DNA from: Spirochaetes bacterium GWF1_51_8
GTDB lineage: Bacteria; Spirochaetota; Brevinematia; Brevinematales; GWF1-51-8
Assembly (NCBI GenBank): GCA_001829415.1
Contig: MIBE01000026.1
Location: 1 to 44,548 of the forward strand
Length of the DNA: 44,548 bases
Direction: 5' to 3'
This document shows, in pieces, positions 1 through 8,203 of the stretch. The stretch's first letter is position 1. Every line of letters starts with the position of its first letter. The notes under the pieces are model-generated. The model saw nothing but the letters and a program-made list of their open reading frames with translations. It was not told the origin of the DNA and searched no databases. Made by a program: the position numbers and the translations under genes.

Positions 1-325
1 CTGGGGAAAGGCAATGAACCAATTCGCTTTGCATTTCGGCGAAAGGGTGCAATTATGACGGAAATCCATTTACACAAAATTTCTGACACCCTCGGAAATA
101 AAGAATGCTCCTTGAAGAGAGACTCTCGCATCAATTTTAGCTCTGCGTCCTCAGCCTGTCCCACGGTAGGTTTATAAAAGAATGGAGCACGACCGCAGAG
201 GCGCAGAGGGCACAGATTATAACCAAGAAGATTTGATTTGAGATATATTTATGTTTTCACGGCATAATCACCATAAAGTCAGCTCTGCAAAAGACTATAA
301 AAATAGTTGTGGGAGTATAATGATA

Positions 326-371
326 TCTCTTGAATAAACATCCCCGCTTCTTTCTCTGTGTACTCTGCGCG
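326..371 (+). repeat. 46-bp direct repeat, copy 1
   Basis: This unit runs from TCTCTTGAATAAACATCCCC to TACTCTGCGCG and recurs at 541-586, 215 bp away, with about two mismatches. Its right half, read in reverse, is the GCGGAGTACACGGAGAAA motif also found near 29701 and 41539, so it belongs to a dispersed family rather than a simple local duplication. Confidence 0.75.
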
Positions 372-540
372 AACTTCCATGAGTTTACTCCATTGAAATA
401 CCGGGAATTTTACGCTGAGAACACAGAGGTGTCACCATGAATATTTGACGAGAGATACTTTACTTCTCTCGCGATACAATAATCTTAGTCTTAATCACAC
501 AAAATGGGATGAGAAGAATATTTTTAGAAGTACGATGTTC

Positions 541-586
541 TCTCTTGAATAAACATCCCCGCTTCTTTCTCCGTGTACTCCGCGCG
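541..586 (+). repeat. 46-bp direct repeat, copy 2
   Basis: This is the second copy of the unit at 326-371. It differs only by CCGTG for CTGTG and CCGCGCG for CTGCGCG. It lies immediately left of the MITE-like element at 638-794. Confidence 0.75.
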
Positions 587-637
587 GACTGTATTTGTTT
601 TCTCTGCGGTCTTTCAAATATTTAAAAATAGCCTTTT

Positions 638-794
638 CATTGTGAGGCGAAAGCCGAAGCAATCTATCTTAATATCCTATATAATGCTATACCGACTGCT
701 TTGCCTGCCTTTTACTTCGCGGGAGAAGGAGATAGGCCGCTTCGCGTTTCGCAGTGACAGAAAACCATATACTTTATGAGATCGTCAACATCCC
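638..794 (+). repeat. MITE-like element, copy 1 (left end degraded)
   Basis: The copy shares its core with the elements at 13664-13832 and 27856-28058: GTGAGGCG, then GCCGAAGCAATCTAT, then an AT-rich middle, then GACTGCTT and CGCAGTGACA. The right terminal repeat is recognisable as TATGAGATCGTCAACATCCC ending at 794. The left terminal repeat is not. No transposase is encoded. Confidence 0.65.
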
Positions 795-836
795 TAAAAG
801 CGCGCGGGAAAACAGCCAAAGCAAAAATTCTGTTTT

Positions 837-2351
837 TTACTTCTTCTCTTCAGAGAAGATCGTCTTATACGGTTTCTTCGGATCGTTGTACACCGAGTCG
901 TTCAGGAACTTCATCCAGTACCCGTCGCCGCGCGCCCACAGCGGAACCCCGTGAATCTGGAAGTTCTTGACGAACGGAATGGTAAAGTTCACGAAGTTAT
1001 GCGAGGCGGTCACGAACAGGAAGAACACCGCGTAGGCGTACCCCGGAAGCTGTGCGCCTTTTTTCAGGATAGGCGCGAGCTTCTCGCCGATCAGGTTGAA
1101 GAGCAGGACTCCCCACAGCACGAGGAACATGTTCGGGATCATCCAGAACTCGAAGTAGTACGGTTCCCAGTATGCCCCGAGCCAGATGAACGCGCCGCCT
1201 GCGAGGAGCATGAGGAACAGCGCGCGCCCGTAACGGACCCACATCCACGGCAGGAAGAGAAGCGTGCCCAGCGCGAGGATGATCGTGAAGACGGCTACCT
1301 GGTTATGCGCGAATACAGCGGGCGTGTCCATACTCATATTCGTGATATTGTATTTCAAAGGGTAATTTTTCTGGATATAGAAATAGTCCTTTCCGGGCGG
1401 GGCGATGAACGAGCTGGTATAGCCGTAGAGCGTTCCCGGTGCGTCGAACTCTTTGATCCCTTTGCCCCATGTTCCGGTCGTCATGTAGAAGAACATCCAT
1501 TGCTGGAAGGTCAGTCCGCGGAAGTAGGGCATCTTCGTCTCTTTGTGCGGTTTATCGAACGGTAAGTTGTACTCGGTCACGCCGGTATAGAAATAGCCCG
1601 CGACCGTGATCGCGACGCCGACCAGCGCCATGAGCGCCGCCCCCGCGTAACGTTTCGCGGGACGCGCGTCTATCTCCGGGAGCGGTTCCGGTTTCTCTAT
1701 GGTGAACGGGTTCCGGGGGGTGCGTTTGGGGAAGAGGTACGCGGGCAGCGCGACCGCCGCCACCGACGCCACACACGCGACCGCAGTGGTTTGATGGATA
1801 TAGATATTCGCCCCGAGGATGACTCCGCCGAGGAGCGAAAGGGGCAGCAGGTGCTTCTTCGACTTCTGTATGACGCTGACTATCCAGAGGATGACGATGA
1901 TGCTCGCGACAGGGAATATCCCCGTATCGACCTTCGTCGCGTAATGGATGTACCCGTGAGCGAACCCGATCATGAGGCCGCCGGCGATGCCCCAGAAGAG
2001 CTTACCGGTCATGTTCTTCAGGAAGAGCACGGCGAAGTAAATTCCGATACACGCGGTCACGAGCGAACGGAGCCGGATATTGAACACCCAGTCGTTGAAG
2101 CCCGCCGAGCCGAAATTCGCCTTCATGAACTCGTCGAACAACTGCGCGGTCAGCTCGAACTGGATATGGTGCGGATTGTAAAATGGCGGCAGGATGCCCT
2201 TCATGGTCTTATAGACGTTGTTGAGATAGACGATTTGGTCGTTATCGAGGTATCTCTGCATAAAGTGCATGTGGAACAAGAAATAGAGGATGGCGAGCGC
2301 GGATGCCGCGAGCCATGTGAGGATCCGGCCCCTGTCGCGAAAAAGGTTCAT
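837..2351 (-). CDS. polytopic membrane protein, probable GT-C type glycosyltransferase
   Basis: A 504-residue protein with about ten hydrophobic segments. After the first membrane segment comes an acidic loop, YLDNDQIVYL (D36, D38), followed by a periplasmic stretch. That arrangement is typical of lipid-sugar-dependent GT-C enzymes (PMT/ArnT-like, GT39/GT83), in which loop-1 acidic residues are catalytic. By analogy it would transfer a sugar from a polyprenyl carrier at the outer face of the inner membrane. It is the last gene of a minus-strand unit, 8 bp after the PH-like protein, with an epimerase first; this supports an envelope-glycan role. Family assignment rests on topology and the acidic loop only, so a general hypothetical membrane protein remains possible. 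Confidence 0.6.
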   Translation of the reverse strand: MNLFRDRGRILTWLAASALAILYFLFHMHFMQRYLDNDQIVYLNNVYKTMKGILPPFYNPHHIQFELTAQLFDEFMKANFGSAGFNDWVFNIRLRSLVTACIGIYFAVLFLKNMTGKLFWGIAGGLMIGFAHGYIHYATKVDTGIFPVASIIVILWIVSVIQKSKKHLLPLSLLGGVILGANIYIHQTTAVACVASVAAVALPAYLFPKRTPRNPFTIEKPEPLPEIDARPAKRYAGAALMALVGVAITVAGYFYTGVTEYNLPFDKPHKETKMPYFRGLTFQQWMFFYMTTGTWGKGIKEFDAPGTLYGYTSSFIAPPGKDYFYIQKNYPLKYNITNMSMDTPAVFAHNQVAVFTIILALGTLLFLPWMWVRYGRALFLMLLAGGAFIWLGAYWEPYYFEFWMIPNMFLVLWGVLLFNLIGEKLAPILKKGAQLPGYAYAVFFLFVTASHNFVNFTIPFVKNFQIHGVPLWARGDGYWMKFLNDSVYNDPKKPYKTIFSEEKK

Positions 2352-2359
2352 TCCGCGCC

Positions 2360-3022
2360 TCAGGAATTCTTAAGCGGCGCGATCTCGGCGACAGCCTGGG
2401 GAGCGTTCTGGAGCATGCTCACCACGATCCGTTCGCCGGACTTCTTCTGGAGCTCCAACGTACCGATGCGGACAAGACGCGCGAGCAGGTTCTGTTTGAG
2501 GACGATCACGTCGATCTCGGGAACGTTGAACACATAGAGGTTTGTGGCGATCAGGATGTTCTTAACATAGTACAGTTTCTTCGAGGACTTATCCACCGCG
2601 AGGCCGGAAAGAAGACCCTGTATCTGCCGTCCGAGAAACCAAATCCCGAAGTAGGCGAGCACGAGCAGGAAGAGCGCCGAAGATACTTTCTGGAAAAAGT
2701 CCTCGCCGGGGAATGTGAATTTATAGATTTCATCGAGTTTAAAGAAGCCGATGATATCCTGAAGGATTTTCCCTACAGGATGATGAAGCTCGTAGAAGAA
2801 ATACGCCGCGGCGAAAAAGAAAATGACTTTTATGATAATGACATATCTCGGTTGGAAGTACAGAGTGAGCGATTCCGGATTCGCGGCGACAGATTTTTGC
2901 AGGTACTTCTGCAGAGGCTTTTTCCGCGAGTTATCTAAAAAAGCGCGGATTTTACCGAAAAATCCGCCGACAGCCTGAAAAAATCCGCCCTGTTTCTTCG
3001 TTTTCGTTTCGTTCTGACTCAT
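2360..3022 (-). CDS. membrane protein with bacterial PH-like (bPH_2/DUF304-type) domain
   Basis: 220 residues. A basic N-terminus (about 1-60) precedes two hydrophobic segments (about 62-80 and 112-132). The C-terminal part (about 140-215) reads as a bacterial pleckstrin-like fold: LYYVKNILIATNLYVF, then EIDVIVLKQNLLARLVRIGT, resembling the IPLSDIQSVEVRQSLLQRLL pattern of DUF304 proteins. Such domains usually sit on the cytoplasmic face beside membrane helices and their biochemical role is not established. It lies 9 bp after the epimerase gene and 8 bp before the glycosyltransferase-like gene, so it is probably co-translated with both. Confidence 0.65.
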   Translation of the reverse strand: MSQNETKTKKQGGFFQAVGGFFGKIRAFLDNSRKKPLQKYLQKSVAANPESLTLYFQPRYVIIIKVIFFFAAAYFFYELHHPVGKILQDIIGFFKLDEIYKFTFPGEDFFQKVSSALFLLVLAYFGIWFLGRQIQGLLSGLAVDKSSKKLYYVKNILIATNLYVFNVPEIDVIVLKQNLLARLVRIGTLELQKKSGERIVVSMLQNAPQAVAEIAPLKNS

Positions 3023-3031
3023 TTCGTCCTC

Positions 3032-4069
3032 TTAAAAGAATAGTTTTATCAGTTTCAGAATACCCTGTTTCCATGGAACCCGGTGCGATATCCCCGACGA
3101 TTTCTCGAACTTGTTCAGGTTCTCGAGATACCAGTGATAGTTCCGAAGGAGCGCGTCCTTGTTGGAATGTTTCGGCTGATACTTGAGTATCTCCTCGGCC
3201 TTGTCTATCGAGACGAATGAGTCCTTATGCGCCGTTTCGTAAACCCATTTGTACAACGGGCTCAGGTGCAGGAACTCGAGGATGCGGAGTCCGGTGATCA
3301 CCGGCCACGCAGGGAAGGAAACGATCTTTTTCCCGAACCCGGCGTCGTCGAGCACGGCCTGGTAGTCCTCTTTCATCGTGGTGAACTCTTTCGCGCCTAT
3401 ATTAAACGTATCGTTTACTTTCTTCTTGTCGAGCGTCATGCAGAGGTAGATTGACTCGCAAAGGTCCTCGACATCGAGGAGCTGGTAACGGTTCTTGCCG
3501 CTGCCGATCATCGGGAAGCCCTTGCCGTCCTTCGCCCAGTCGTAAAAAAGGGCGAACACGCCGAGGCGTTCCGGGCCGATAAACGATTTGGGGCGGATGA
3601 TCGGGACGCACATCCCCTGACGGCGGTATTCCTGGCAGACCTCTTCCGCCATGATCTTCGCCTTGCCGTAGTGCCCGACACCGTCGAGTTTGTCGTATTC
3701 GCGGAGCGGGTGATGGTCCGGTATGCCGTAGACCGCCGTGGAGGAGATATGGATGAAACGTTCGGCACGTTCGGCCTGCGCCGCGTCGAGCAGGTTTCTC
3801 GTGCCTTGTACGTCGGTGGAATAGATATCGTCCTTATGGTAGAGAGGGAGCGCGGCGGCGGTATGGATTACGGCGTCATGGTGACGCATCACACGGCTCA
3901 CAGTCTCGATGTCGCGGATATCGCCCTTCACGATGTTTACCCACGACTTCTCGGGATAGTCGAACTCGGCGATATCGAGGGAAGTGATGTCTTTGATACC
4001 CTTGCCGTACAGGTGACGGATCAGATTGATGCCGAGAAAACCCGCCCCGCCGGTGATAAGAACGTTCAT
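3032..4069 (-). CDS. NAD-dependent epimerase/dehydratase (extended SDR)
   Basis: 345 residues from the chosen start. The N-terminal Rossmann motif GGAGFLG is at 7-13, an acidic residue ends beta2 (D32), and the SDR catalytic set is visible as SST at 109-111 and YGKAK with Y134 and K138. This is the UDP-sugar 4-epimerase/dehydratase superfamily and the exact substrate cannot be read. A longer frame reaches 4186, but ATG at 4069 has a GGAGG ribosome site 8 nt upstream and starts directly at the nucleotide-binding strand. The 39-residue hydrophobic extension is therefore rejected. It heads the operon with the PH-like and glycosyltransferase-like genes, suggesting it supplies or modifies a nucleotide sugar. 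Confidence 0.9.
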   Translation of the reverse strand: MNVLITGGAGFLGINLIRHLYGKGIKDITSLDIAEFDYPEKSWVNIVKGDIRDIETVSRVMRHHDAVIHTAAALPLYHKDDIYSTDVQGTRNLLDAAQAERAERFIHISSTAVYGIPDHHPLREYDKLDGVGHYGKAKIMAEEVCQEYRRQGMCVPIIRPKSFIGPERLGVFALFYDWAKDGKGFPMIGSGKNRYQLLDVEDLCESIYLCMTLDKKKVNDTFNIGAKEFTTMKEDYQAVLDDAGFGKKIVSFPAWPVITGLRILEFLHLSPLYKWVYETAHKDSFVSIDKAEEILKYQPKHSNKDALLRNYHWYLENLNKFEKSSGISHRVPWKQGILKLIKLFF

Positions 4070-4242
4070 CGGATGCCTCCGATTATATAATAAAAAGAGA
4101 AAAATTATAATAGGAAATGATAAAAATATCAAATATGGAATCGACAATAGCGCCGGAATCGTATAACGGGGCGGAAAAAGGGGCACGAATGCATGCCGGA
4201 TTAAATAATAGCTAATAAAGAGTGTTTAATTACGACAACTTT

Positions 4243-4271
4243 TTGACTTTTTTAAAAACCGATGATATACT
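4243..4271 (+). promoter_or_regulatory. sigma70-type promoter of the CarD gene
   Basis: TTGACT at 4243-4248 and TATACT at 4266-4271 are separated by 17 nt. The predicted start of transcription is about 20 nt before the ATG at 4299. Confidence 0.75.
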
Positions 4272-4298
4272 ATTTCTTAGTAAAAATAGGGAATAGTT

Positions 4299-4784
4299 AT
4301 GTTTGTGGCGGGCGACAAAGTTTTTTATCCTTTTCATGGAGCTGGACAGATCAAGGGCCTCGAAGAAAGGGATTTCTTAGGGGAGAAACGGGAGTATTTT
4401 ATCATACATTTCCCGTTGACCGATACCACGATCATGGTACCTATCAATAACACCGAACAGCTCGGTCTCCGTTATCTTTCGAGCGAGAAGGATATCAAGA
4501 AGTGTTTCGAGATCATTTCCAAGGAAGCGAGCGAGCTCGAAGAAGACTGGAAGATCCGTTACAAGAAGCACCAGGATATGCTGAAATCCGGCAGAATACT
4601 CGAAATCGCCGAAGTCATCCGCAACCTGTTCGACCGCAACAGAATCAAAGAACTCTCATCCACCGAGAAGAAACTCTACAATAACGCCATCGATATGCTT
4701 ATCAGCGAGATCGCTTTATCTGTCGATAAGGATAAAGAATCGGTTCGCGCCGAGATGGTCAAGCTTCTGGAAAGCCGCGCTTAA
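4299..4784 (+). CDS. CarD/CdnL family transcription regulator
   Basis: 161 residues, the usual family length. The N-terminal 60 residues form the RNA-polymerase-interacting Tudor-like domain, with the signature GDKVFYPFHGAGQIKGLEER followed by FIIHFPLTDTTIMVPINN. The C-terminal half is helical and charged, as in CdnL proteins that contact promoter DNA near the -10 element and stabilise open complexes. Known CarD proteins bind the RNA polymerase beta subunit and tune rRNA and stress promoters. It has its own promoter (4243-4271) and is probably monocistronic, because a second promoter lies at 4821 before the next gene. The regulated genes cannot be inferred here. Confidence 0.93.
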   Translation: MFVAGDKVFYPFHGAGQIKGLEERDFLGEKREYFIIHFPLTDTTIMVPINNTEQLGLRYLSSEKDIKKCFEIISKEASELEEDWKIRYKKHQDMLKSGRILEIAEVIRNLFDRNRIKELSSTEKKLYNNAIDMLISEIALSVDKDKESVRAEMVKLLESRA

Positions 4785-4820
4785 ACCCGTCATCAAATCT
4801 TTTTTTCATCGAAATTTTCC

Positions 4821-4848
4821 TTGACAATTCCTCAGAATGTTTTAAGAT
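4821..4848 (+). promoter_or_regulatory. sigma70-type promoter
   Basis: TTGACA at 4821-4826 and TAAGAT at 4843-4848 are spaced by 16 nt. A strong AAGGAGG ribosome site follows, before the ATG at 4882. Confidence 0.7.
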
Positions 4849-4881
4849 GATTGAGCGGAGAAATAAGGAGGTATCAATTCT

Positions 4882-5796
4882 ATGATTATACAGAAGGCCT
4901 TGAAAGTCTCCCGTGACGAAATGATCCATTACCTGTTTGCTGAAACGAATATCGTTCTCGGTATCATCGCCAGTATTCTCGCCTGTCTATCCGGTATGTT
5001 TATCACACTCGGGTTCTTCCATTTTACGGGCTTTTTCCAAATTCAGCCCGACCAGTTGCTGATACTCTCCATCGTCTTCTTTATCCTCGGCGTGGTGATC
5101 TATTTTACCAAGCGTGAGGAATTCCACCTTTACGAAAAGACCGGGTCGCATGTTTTCATCTCCGGTATCTTTACCTATCCGATTTACATCATTCTCTACA
5201 CCTTAATCCTGCTCTATTTCTTCCTGCCGGACTGGAATCAGGCACAGAAGGGCCAGCAGATGAATATAGTCGCCGCGATCATTTTGATCTTTCTCTTGTC
5301 GGTGGCGTTTTCGTACCTGTTCAACGGCTGGTGGAAGATCGTCGATTACCTGCTCCTACGGGCGCTTGCCCGCCGCGACTGGGTGATTCTCGCAGAACGG
5401 GACGCGTTCCTTTCGGGGCTGGGTCTTCGTTTCGAGGAATCGAAGCGTTACGGCACTTCCCTTTCTTTGCTCAATCTCAAGCTGACGGTTCCGCCGCGCG
5501 AGAAGGCGCTTTTGGCGTGGATATACAAACGGATCGCGGACAATCTCCGCGATATCGATCTCCTGTCGCATTTCGATAATCTGAATAACTTTGCCGTGCT
5601 TGCGCCGATCACACAGGCGGCCTGCGAGGGTTTGTTCAAACGCGTGACGAAACTAATCCAGGAAGAGCTTTACGCGCGCGGATACAAAAAGAAAGTCGGC
5701 GTCGAGGCAGGGATTTCATCGATTATGCCTGAAACGGAGAGCGAATTCGACCTGTTGAAACCTGCGGTAACGTTAAAAGAAGAGATTCAGATATAG
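4882..5796 (+). CDS. membrane protein with degenerate GGDEF-like domain
   Basis: 304 residues. Four hydrophobic segments occupy about residues 25-170. The cytoplasmic C-terminal third follows the diguanylate-cyclase pattern: AERDAFLSGLGLRFEESKRY, then TSLSLLNLKL, then IADNLRDIDLLSHF, then NNFAVLAPIT, ending in VGVEAGISSI. The catalytic GGDEF loop is replaced by FDNLNN, and the metal-binding aspartate after LSLLNL is also lost. A catalytic cyclase is therefore unlikely; a sensory or effector-binding role is an inference. It has its own promoter, a strong AAGGAGG ribosome site and a terminator at 5820-5843, so it is a single-gene unit. Confidence 0.65.
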   Translation: MIIQKALKVSRDEMIHYLFAETNIVLGIIASILACLSGMFITLGFFHFTGFFQIQPDQLLILSIVFFILGVVIYFTKREEFHLYEKTGSHVFISGIFTYPIYIILYTLILLYFFLPDWNQAQKGQQMNIVAAIILIFLLSVAFSYLFNGWWKIVDYLLLRALARRDWVILAERDAFLSGLGLRFEESKRYGTSLSLLNLKLTVPPREKALLAWIYKRIADNLRDIDLLSHFDNLNNFAVLAPITQAACEGLFKRVTKLIQEELYARGYKKKVGVEAGISSIMPETESEFDLLKPAVTLKEEIQI

Positions 5797-5819
5797 TTCA
5801 GGGAGAAGGGAGAGATTAT

Positions 5820-5843
5820 CCCCGTCCGCAAGGGCGGGGTTTT
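5820..5843 (+). terminator. rho-independent terminator
   Basis: An 8-bp stem, CCCCGTCC / GGGCGGGG with one G-T pair, closes a GCAA tetraloop. A T-run (TTTTATATTTTT) follows. It lies 24 nt after the stop of the GGDEF-like gene. Confidence 0.85.
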
Positions 5844-6033
5844 ATATTTTTGGGGTGATGCGGGCTGAATTTTTATCCCAATAGGCCGCGGATAGCCCGG
5901 ATGACCCGGATGGACACGGATGGAACGGACAAGCAAAACTTATCCGGCGGGATTACCCCGGAGGATTGAAGGCTGCTGGCTGATTTAATCAAACTTCCGT
6001 CCCGCTCTTTTACGTCCGTGTAACTACGGGACT

Positions 6034-6462
6034 TCACACGTCCTGTGAGTCGCCGATGATCTGCACGATCAGTTCGCGCGAACGGGCGCGGGTGTCGCAT
6101 TCGATAAACACGATCTGCTGCCATGTCCCAAGCGCGAGCCGTTTTTCTACTATCGGCGCGGTAAAAGAAGTTTTGATGAGCGCGCTGAGCAGATGCCCGC
6201 TCCCGTTATCGTCGCCCCATGTCTCGTGGTGATGGTAGTACTCGCCGCGTGGAAACATTTTCCCGAAATGCTCCTTAATATCCGCCTTTAATCCGGGTTC
6301 GAACTCGATGGTTGTCAACGCGCCGGTGGAACCTGGGCAGAAGATATTAACGATGCCGTTCTGGATGGCCGCGCCCTCGATCAGGTTACGGACGTCGTTA
6401 GTGATATCGAGCACGTCGAGTTGGCCGTGCGAACGTACCGGAATATACCCCGTGACTACCAT
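6034..6462 (-). CDS. YjbQ/UPF0047 family protein
   Basis: 142 residues, the normal family length. Conserved features are STGALTTIEFEPGL, the metal-site stretch HHHETWGDDNGSGHL, and LALGTWQQIVFIECD near the end. E. coli YjbQ has weak thiamine-phosphate synthase activity in vivo, but the physiological function of the family is not firmly known. It is the last of three minus-strand genes. Its GGAG ribosome site overlaps the stop of the gene before it, which implies tight coupling. Confidence 0.93.
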   Translation of the reverse strand: MVVTGYIPVRSHGQLDVLDITNDVRNLIEGAAIQNGIVNIFCPGSTGALTTIEFEPGLKADIKEHFGKMFPRGEYYHHHETWGDDNGSGHLLSALIKTSFTAPIVEKRLALGTWQQIVFIECDTRARSRELIVQIIGDSQDV

Positions 6463-6471
6463 AACGGCTCC

Positions 6472-7029
6472 TTAGAGTTCGCCGAGGATCAGATTCTTTT
6501 CGTACTGAAGGATGGAACTGTTTGTGAGGAGATAGGACTTCTGCGAGAGCTCGGTCTGAAGCTTCAGCATGATCGCATAGTCGTAGACCTTGAGAGTGCT
6601 GGGGTTTTCCAATACCAATTGGACTGAATTGGAATTGTCTTCCCATTTGACGATCTTTGACGTCTTCTTGGAGGGAATCCCGTACTTGTCTTCGAGGCGC
6701 TCGGTGAGATTGTAAAAGTCGAAGTATTTGTTGTCGAGAAGCAGGATAATCAGGAACGATTTCCCCTGATAGAACTGGATGAAGATGTTTTGGATATAGG
6801 GGTGTGAGTCGATTTTCAGGGTGTAGGGGATGGACTCGTTTATCTTGCCGAGGTAACGGCTGTCGTCGATTTTCAGGTTGGGGTTCTGCGAAACCGCGTT
6901 GGAAATCTGCATATCGGTCATGCCGAGCTTGATGCCCATGAAATCGAACTCTTTCTTAAGGGCGAAGCAGTCGGTAGAAACGGCGGCGCATACGAAAAGG
7001 ATGGTAATGAAAGCGATCGTTCCCCTCAT
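6472..7029 (-). CDS. exported protein of unknown function
   Basis: 185 residues. A signal peptide is clear: MRGTIAF, then a hydrophobic core, with likely cleavage after DCFA near residue 23. The mature part begins KKEFDFMGIKLGMTDMQISN, a short motif seen in small periplasmic or lipoprotein-like proteins that monitor assembly; I do not recognise the family with certainty. No membrane anchor or lipobox is present. It lies 9 bp from each neighbour, between the coiled-coil protein and yjbQ. Confidence 0.75.
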   Translation of the reverse strand: MRGTIAFITILFVCAAVSTDCFALKKEFDFMGIKLGMTDMQISNAVSQNPNLKIDDSRYLGKINESIPYTLKIDSHPYIQNIFIQFYQGKSFLIILLLDNKYFDFYNLTERLEDKYGIPSKKTSKIVKWEDNSNSVQLVLENPSTLKVYDYAIMLKLQTELSQKSYLLTNSSILQYEKNLILGEL

Positions 7030-7038
7030 AGTACCCGC

Positions 7039-7524
7039 CTAAGCGAACTGCTCCAGGTCTTTACGCAGAGACTCGATTTTACCGATCAGCTTGTCGATCT
7101 CCTTCTTTTCCTTGTCGATCGTTTCGGTAATCACCTTCTTTAGTTCCATCTTGCTGAGTGTCGCGATGGATTTATTGAATTGGCCGATCTTATCCTCATA
7201 CTCGCTGATCTTCTGCAGAATAATGATCTTCGTCTCGTCGGAGATACTGTTCTCACGGCTCCGGCTTGCCATCGCGTTATAAGCGACTTTGGCGGTCTCA
7301 CGGACATAAGAAGGTTCGCTCTCGTTGTGGGAAAGCTCTTTGAAGTACTCGACCAACGCGGTAGCGTGCTGATCGTCGTTGATGATGCCGTTCCTGAGCA
7401 GGATGTTCCCGATAGGTTCGGAATAACCTACGGATGTTAAGTTGTATTCCTGCTCCTTCAGCGCGATATCGAGCTGATGGTCGTTAATCATTCCTAATTT
7501 CAGCATTACTTCTCCGAATCTCAT
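7039..7524 (-). CDS. stand-alone MshEN/GspE-N-like domain with coiled coil
   Basis: 161 residues, no signal peptide. The first 60 residues show two successive helical repeats, FGEVMLKLGMINDHQLDIAL and IGNILLRNGIINDDQHATAL. This is the pattern of the N-terminal domain of type II secretion/type IV pilus ATPases (GspE/MshE), where some members bind cyclic di-GMP. No ATPase domain follows; residues about 95-160 form a lysine/glutamate-rich coiled coil instead. A regulatory or adaptor role is inferred. It is the first gene of the three-gene unit, with a GGAGG ribosome site 6 nt upstream. Confidence 0.65.
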   Translation of the reverse strand: MRFGEVMLKLGMINDHQLDIALKEQEYNLTSVGYSEPIGNILLRNGIINDDQHATALVEYFKELSHNESEPSYVRETAKVAYNAMASRSRENSISDETKIIILQKISEYEDKIGQFNKSIATLSKMELKKVITETIDKEKKEIDKLIGKIESLRKDLEQFA

Positions 7525-7556
7525 CCTGATCCTCCGTTACTTCCTCAGTCTCTTAT

Positions 7557-7584
7557 ATTGTGTATTATTTTAAAAAATTGTCAA
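7557..7584 (-). promoter_or_regulatory. possible promoter for the 7524-6034 unit
   Basis: On the minus strand TTGACA (7584-7579) is followed after 16 nt by CACAAT (7562-7557). The -35 is perfect and the -10 weak. Diverges from the queF promoter. Confidence 0.4.
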
Positions 7585-7691
7585 TACCTTATCTATTTTC
7601 GGAAGAAAATATTAAATTATCAAGTAAAGAGCGGGGATGATTTATTGAAAAGCCGGATTTATCGGCAAAAAACAGAGATTTCACCGCCGTT

Positions 7692-7720
7692 TTGACAGAA
7701 ACGGCAAGTTCTTCTATAAT
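7692..7720 (+). promoter_or_regulatory. consensus sigma70-type promoter of queF
   Basis: TTGACA at 7692-7697, 17-nt spacer, TATAAT at 7715-7720: a perfect consensus. The leader is only about 20 nt, leaving no room for a preQ1 riboswitch. Confidence 0.85.
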
Positions 7721-7742
7721 ATTTGCCATTGGAGAGTAAACA

Positions 7743-8159
7743 ATGCCGAAGAAGAACGAAAGCCCGGAGTATTCCGGTCTGCAGGATAAAATCCGCGAGA
7801 TGAAGATCGAGCCGGAGCTCGATGTGATCGAAAACATCTATGCCGACCGTGAGTACTGGGTCGAGTACACGACGACCGAATTCACGTCGATCTGCCCGAA
7901 AACCGGATTGCCGGATTTCGCCGACCTCTCGATCCGTTATATCCCCGGCCCGTTCCTTGTCGAGGAAAAATCGCTCAAGCTGTACCTGAACGCTTACCGC
8001 GAACTCGGGATATTTCAGGAGAACGCCACGAATAAAATCCTCGACGATTTCGTCGCGAAGGTCAAACCGAGGTATATCTCGATCGACGCGGACTGGAACA
8101 AGCGCGGCGGGATAGGGACGCACGTGCAGGCGGAATGGGGCGACGACACCGGAGAATAA
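7743..8159 (+). CDS. queF: NADPH-dependent 7-cyano-7-deazaguanine reductase QueF (short type)
   Basis: 138 residues, matching the short unimodular (YkvM) class. It reduces preQ0 to preQ1 in queuosine biosynthesis. The active-site motif FTSICPKTGLPDFA supplies the thioimide-forming cysteine C51 and the proton donor D58. The nucleotide-binding signature VEEKSLKLYLNAYRELGIF follows, and RGGIGTHVQAEW is near the end. It has its own consensus promoter. The partner queC lies 33 kb away in another operon; queD and queE are not in this window. The start ATG has a GGAG site about 8 nt upstream. Confidence 0.96.
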   Translation: MPKKNESPEYSGLQDKIREMKIEPELDVIENIYADREYWVEYTTTEFTSICPKTGLPDFADLSIRYIPGPFLVEEKSLKLYLNAYRELGIFQENATNKILDDFVAKVKPRYISIDADWNKRGGIGTHVQAEWGDDTGE

Positions 8160-8174
8160 TCTCTCATGTTTCGC

Positions 8175-8203
8175 TTGATTCTTTTCGATAATTATGTTAG
8201 ACT
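8175..8203 (+). promoter_or_regulatory. promoter of leuA
   Basis: TTGATT at 8175-8180, 17-nt spacer, TAGACT at 8198-8203. Transcription would start near 8210, giving a leader of nearly 290 nt before leuA. Confidence 0.6.

Larger units (their letters stand above)
1..637. other. gene-free left edge with degraded repeats
   Basis: No convincing gene lies here; the short open frames have no ribosome-binding site and run through repeats. The stretch holds fragments of a CTCTGCG/CGCAGAG-type dispersed sequence near 150-215 and a 46-bp direct repeat at 326-371 and 541-586. I see no promoter or RNA gene that I can support. Whether a gene lies just outside the left edge cannot be told. Confidence 0.6.

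Noticed and set aside
754..970. Short plus-strand frames near the left edge
   Set aside because: They lie in the MITE-like repeat and over the 3' end of the glycosyltransferase-like gene and have no ribosome site.
1791..2537. 248-codon plus-strand frame opposite the glycosyltransferase and PH-like genes
   Set aside because: Its translation is acidic/basic low-complexity with no motif and it spans two real minus-strand genes.
4070..4186. 39-residue hydrophobic N-terminal extension of the epimerase
   Set aside because: The ATG at 4069 has a strong ribosome site and begins exactly at the Rossmann strand; the extension is AT-rich upstream sequence.
7721..7742. preQ1 riboswitch upstream of queF
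   Set aside because: The leader between the consensus promoter and the start codon is only about 20 nt, with no pseudoknot-forming stem.
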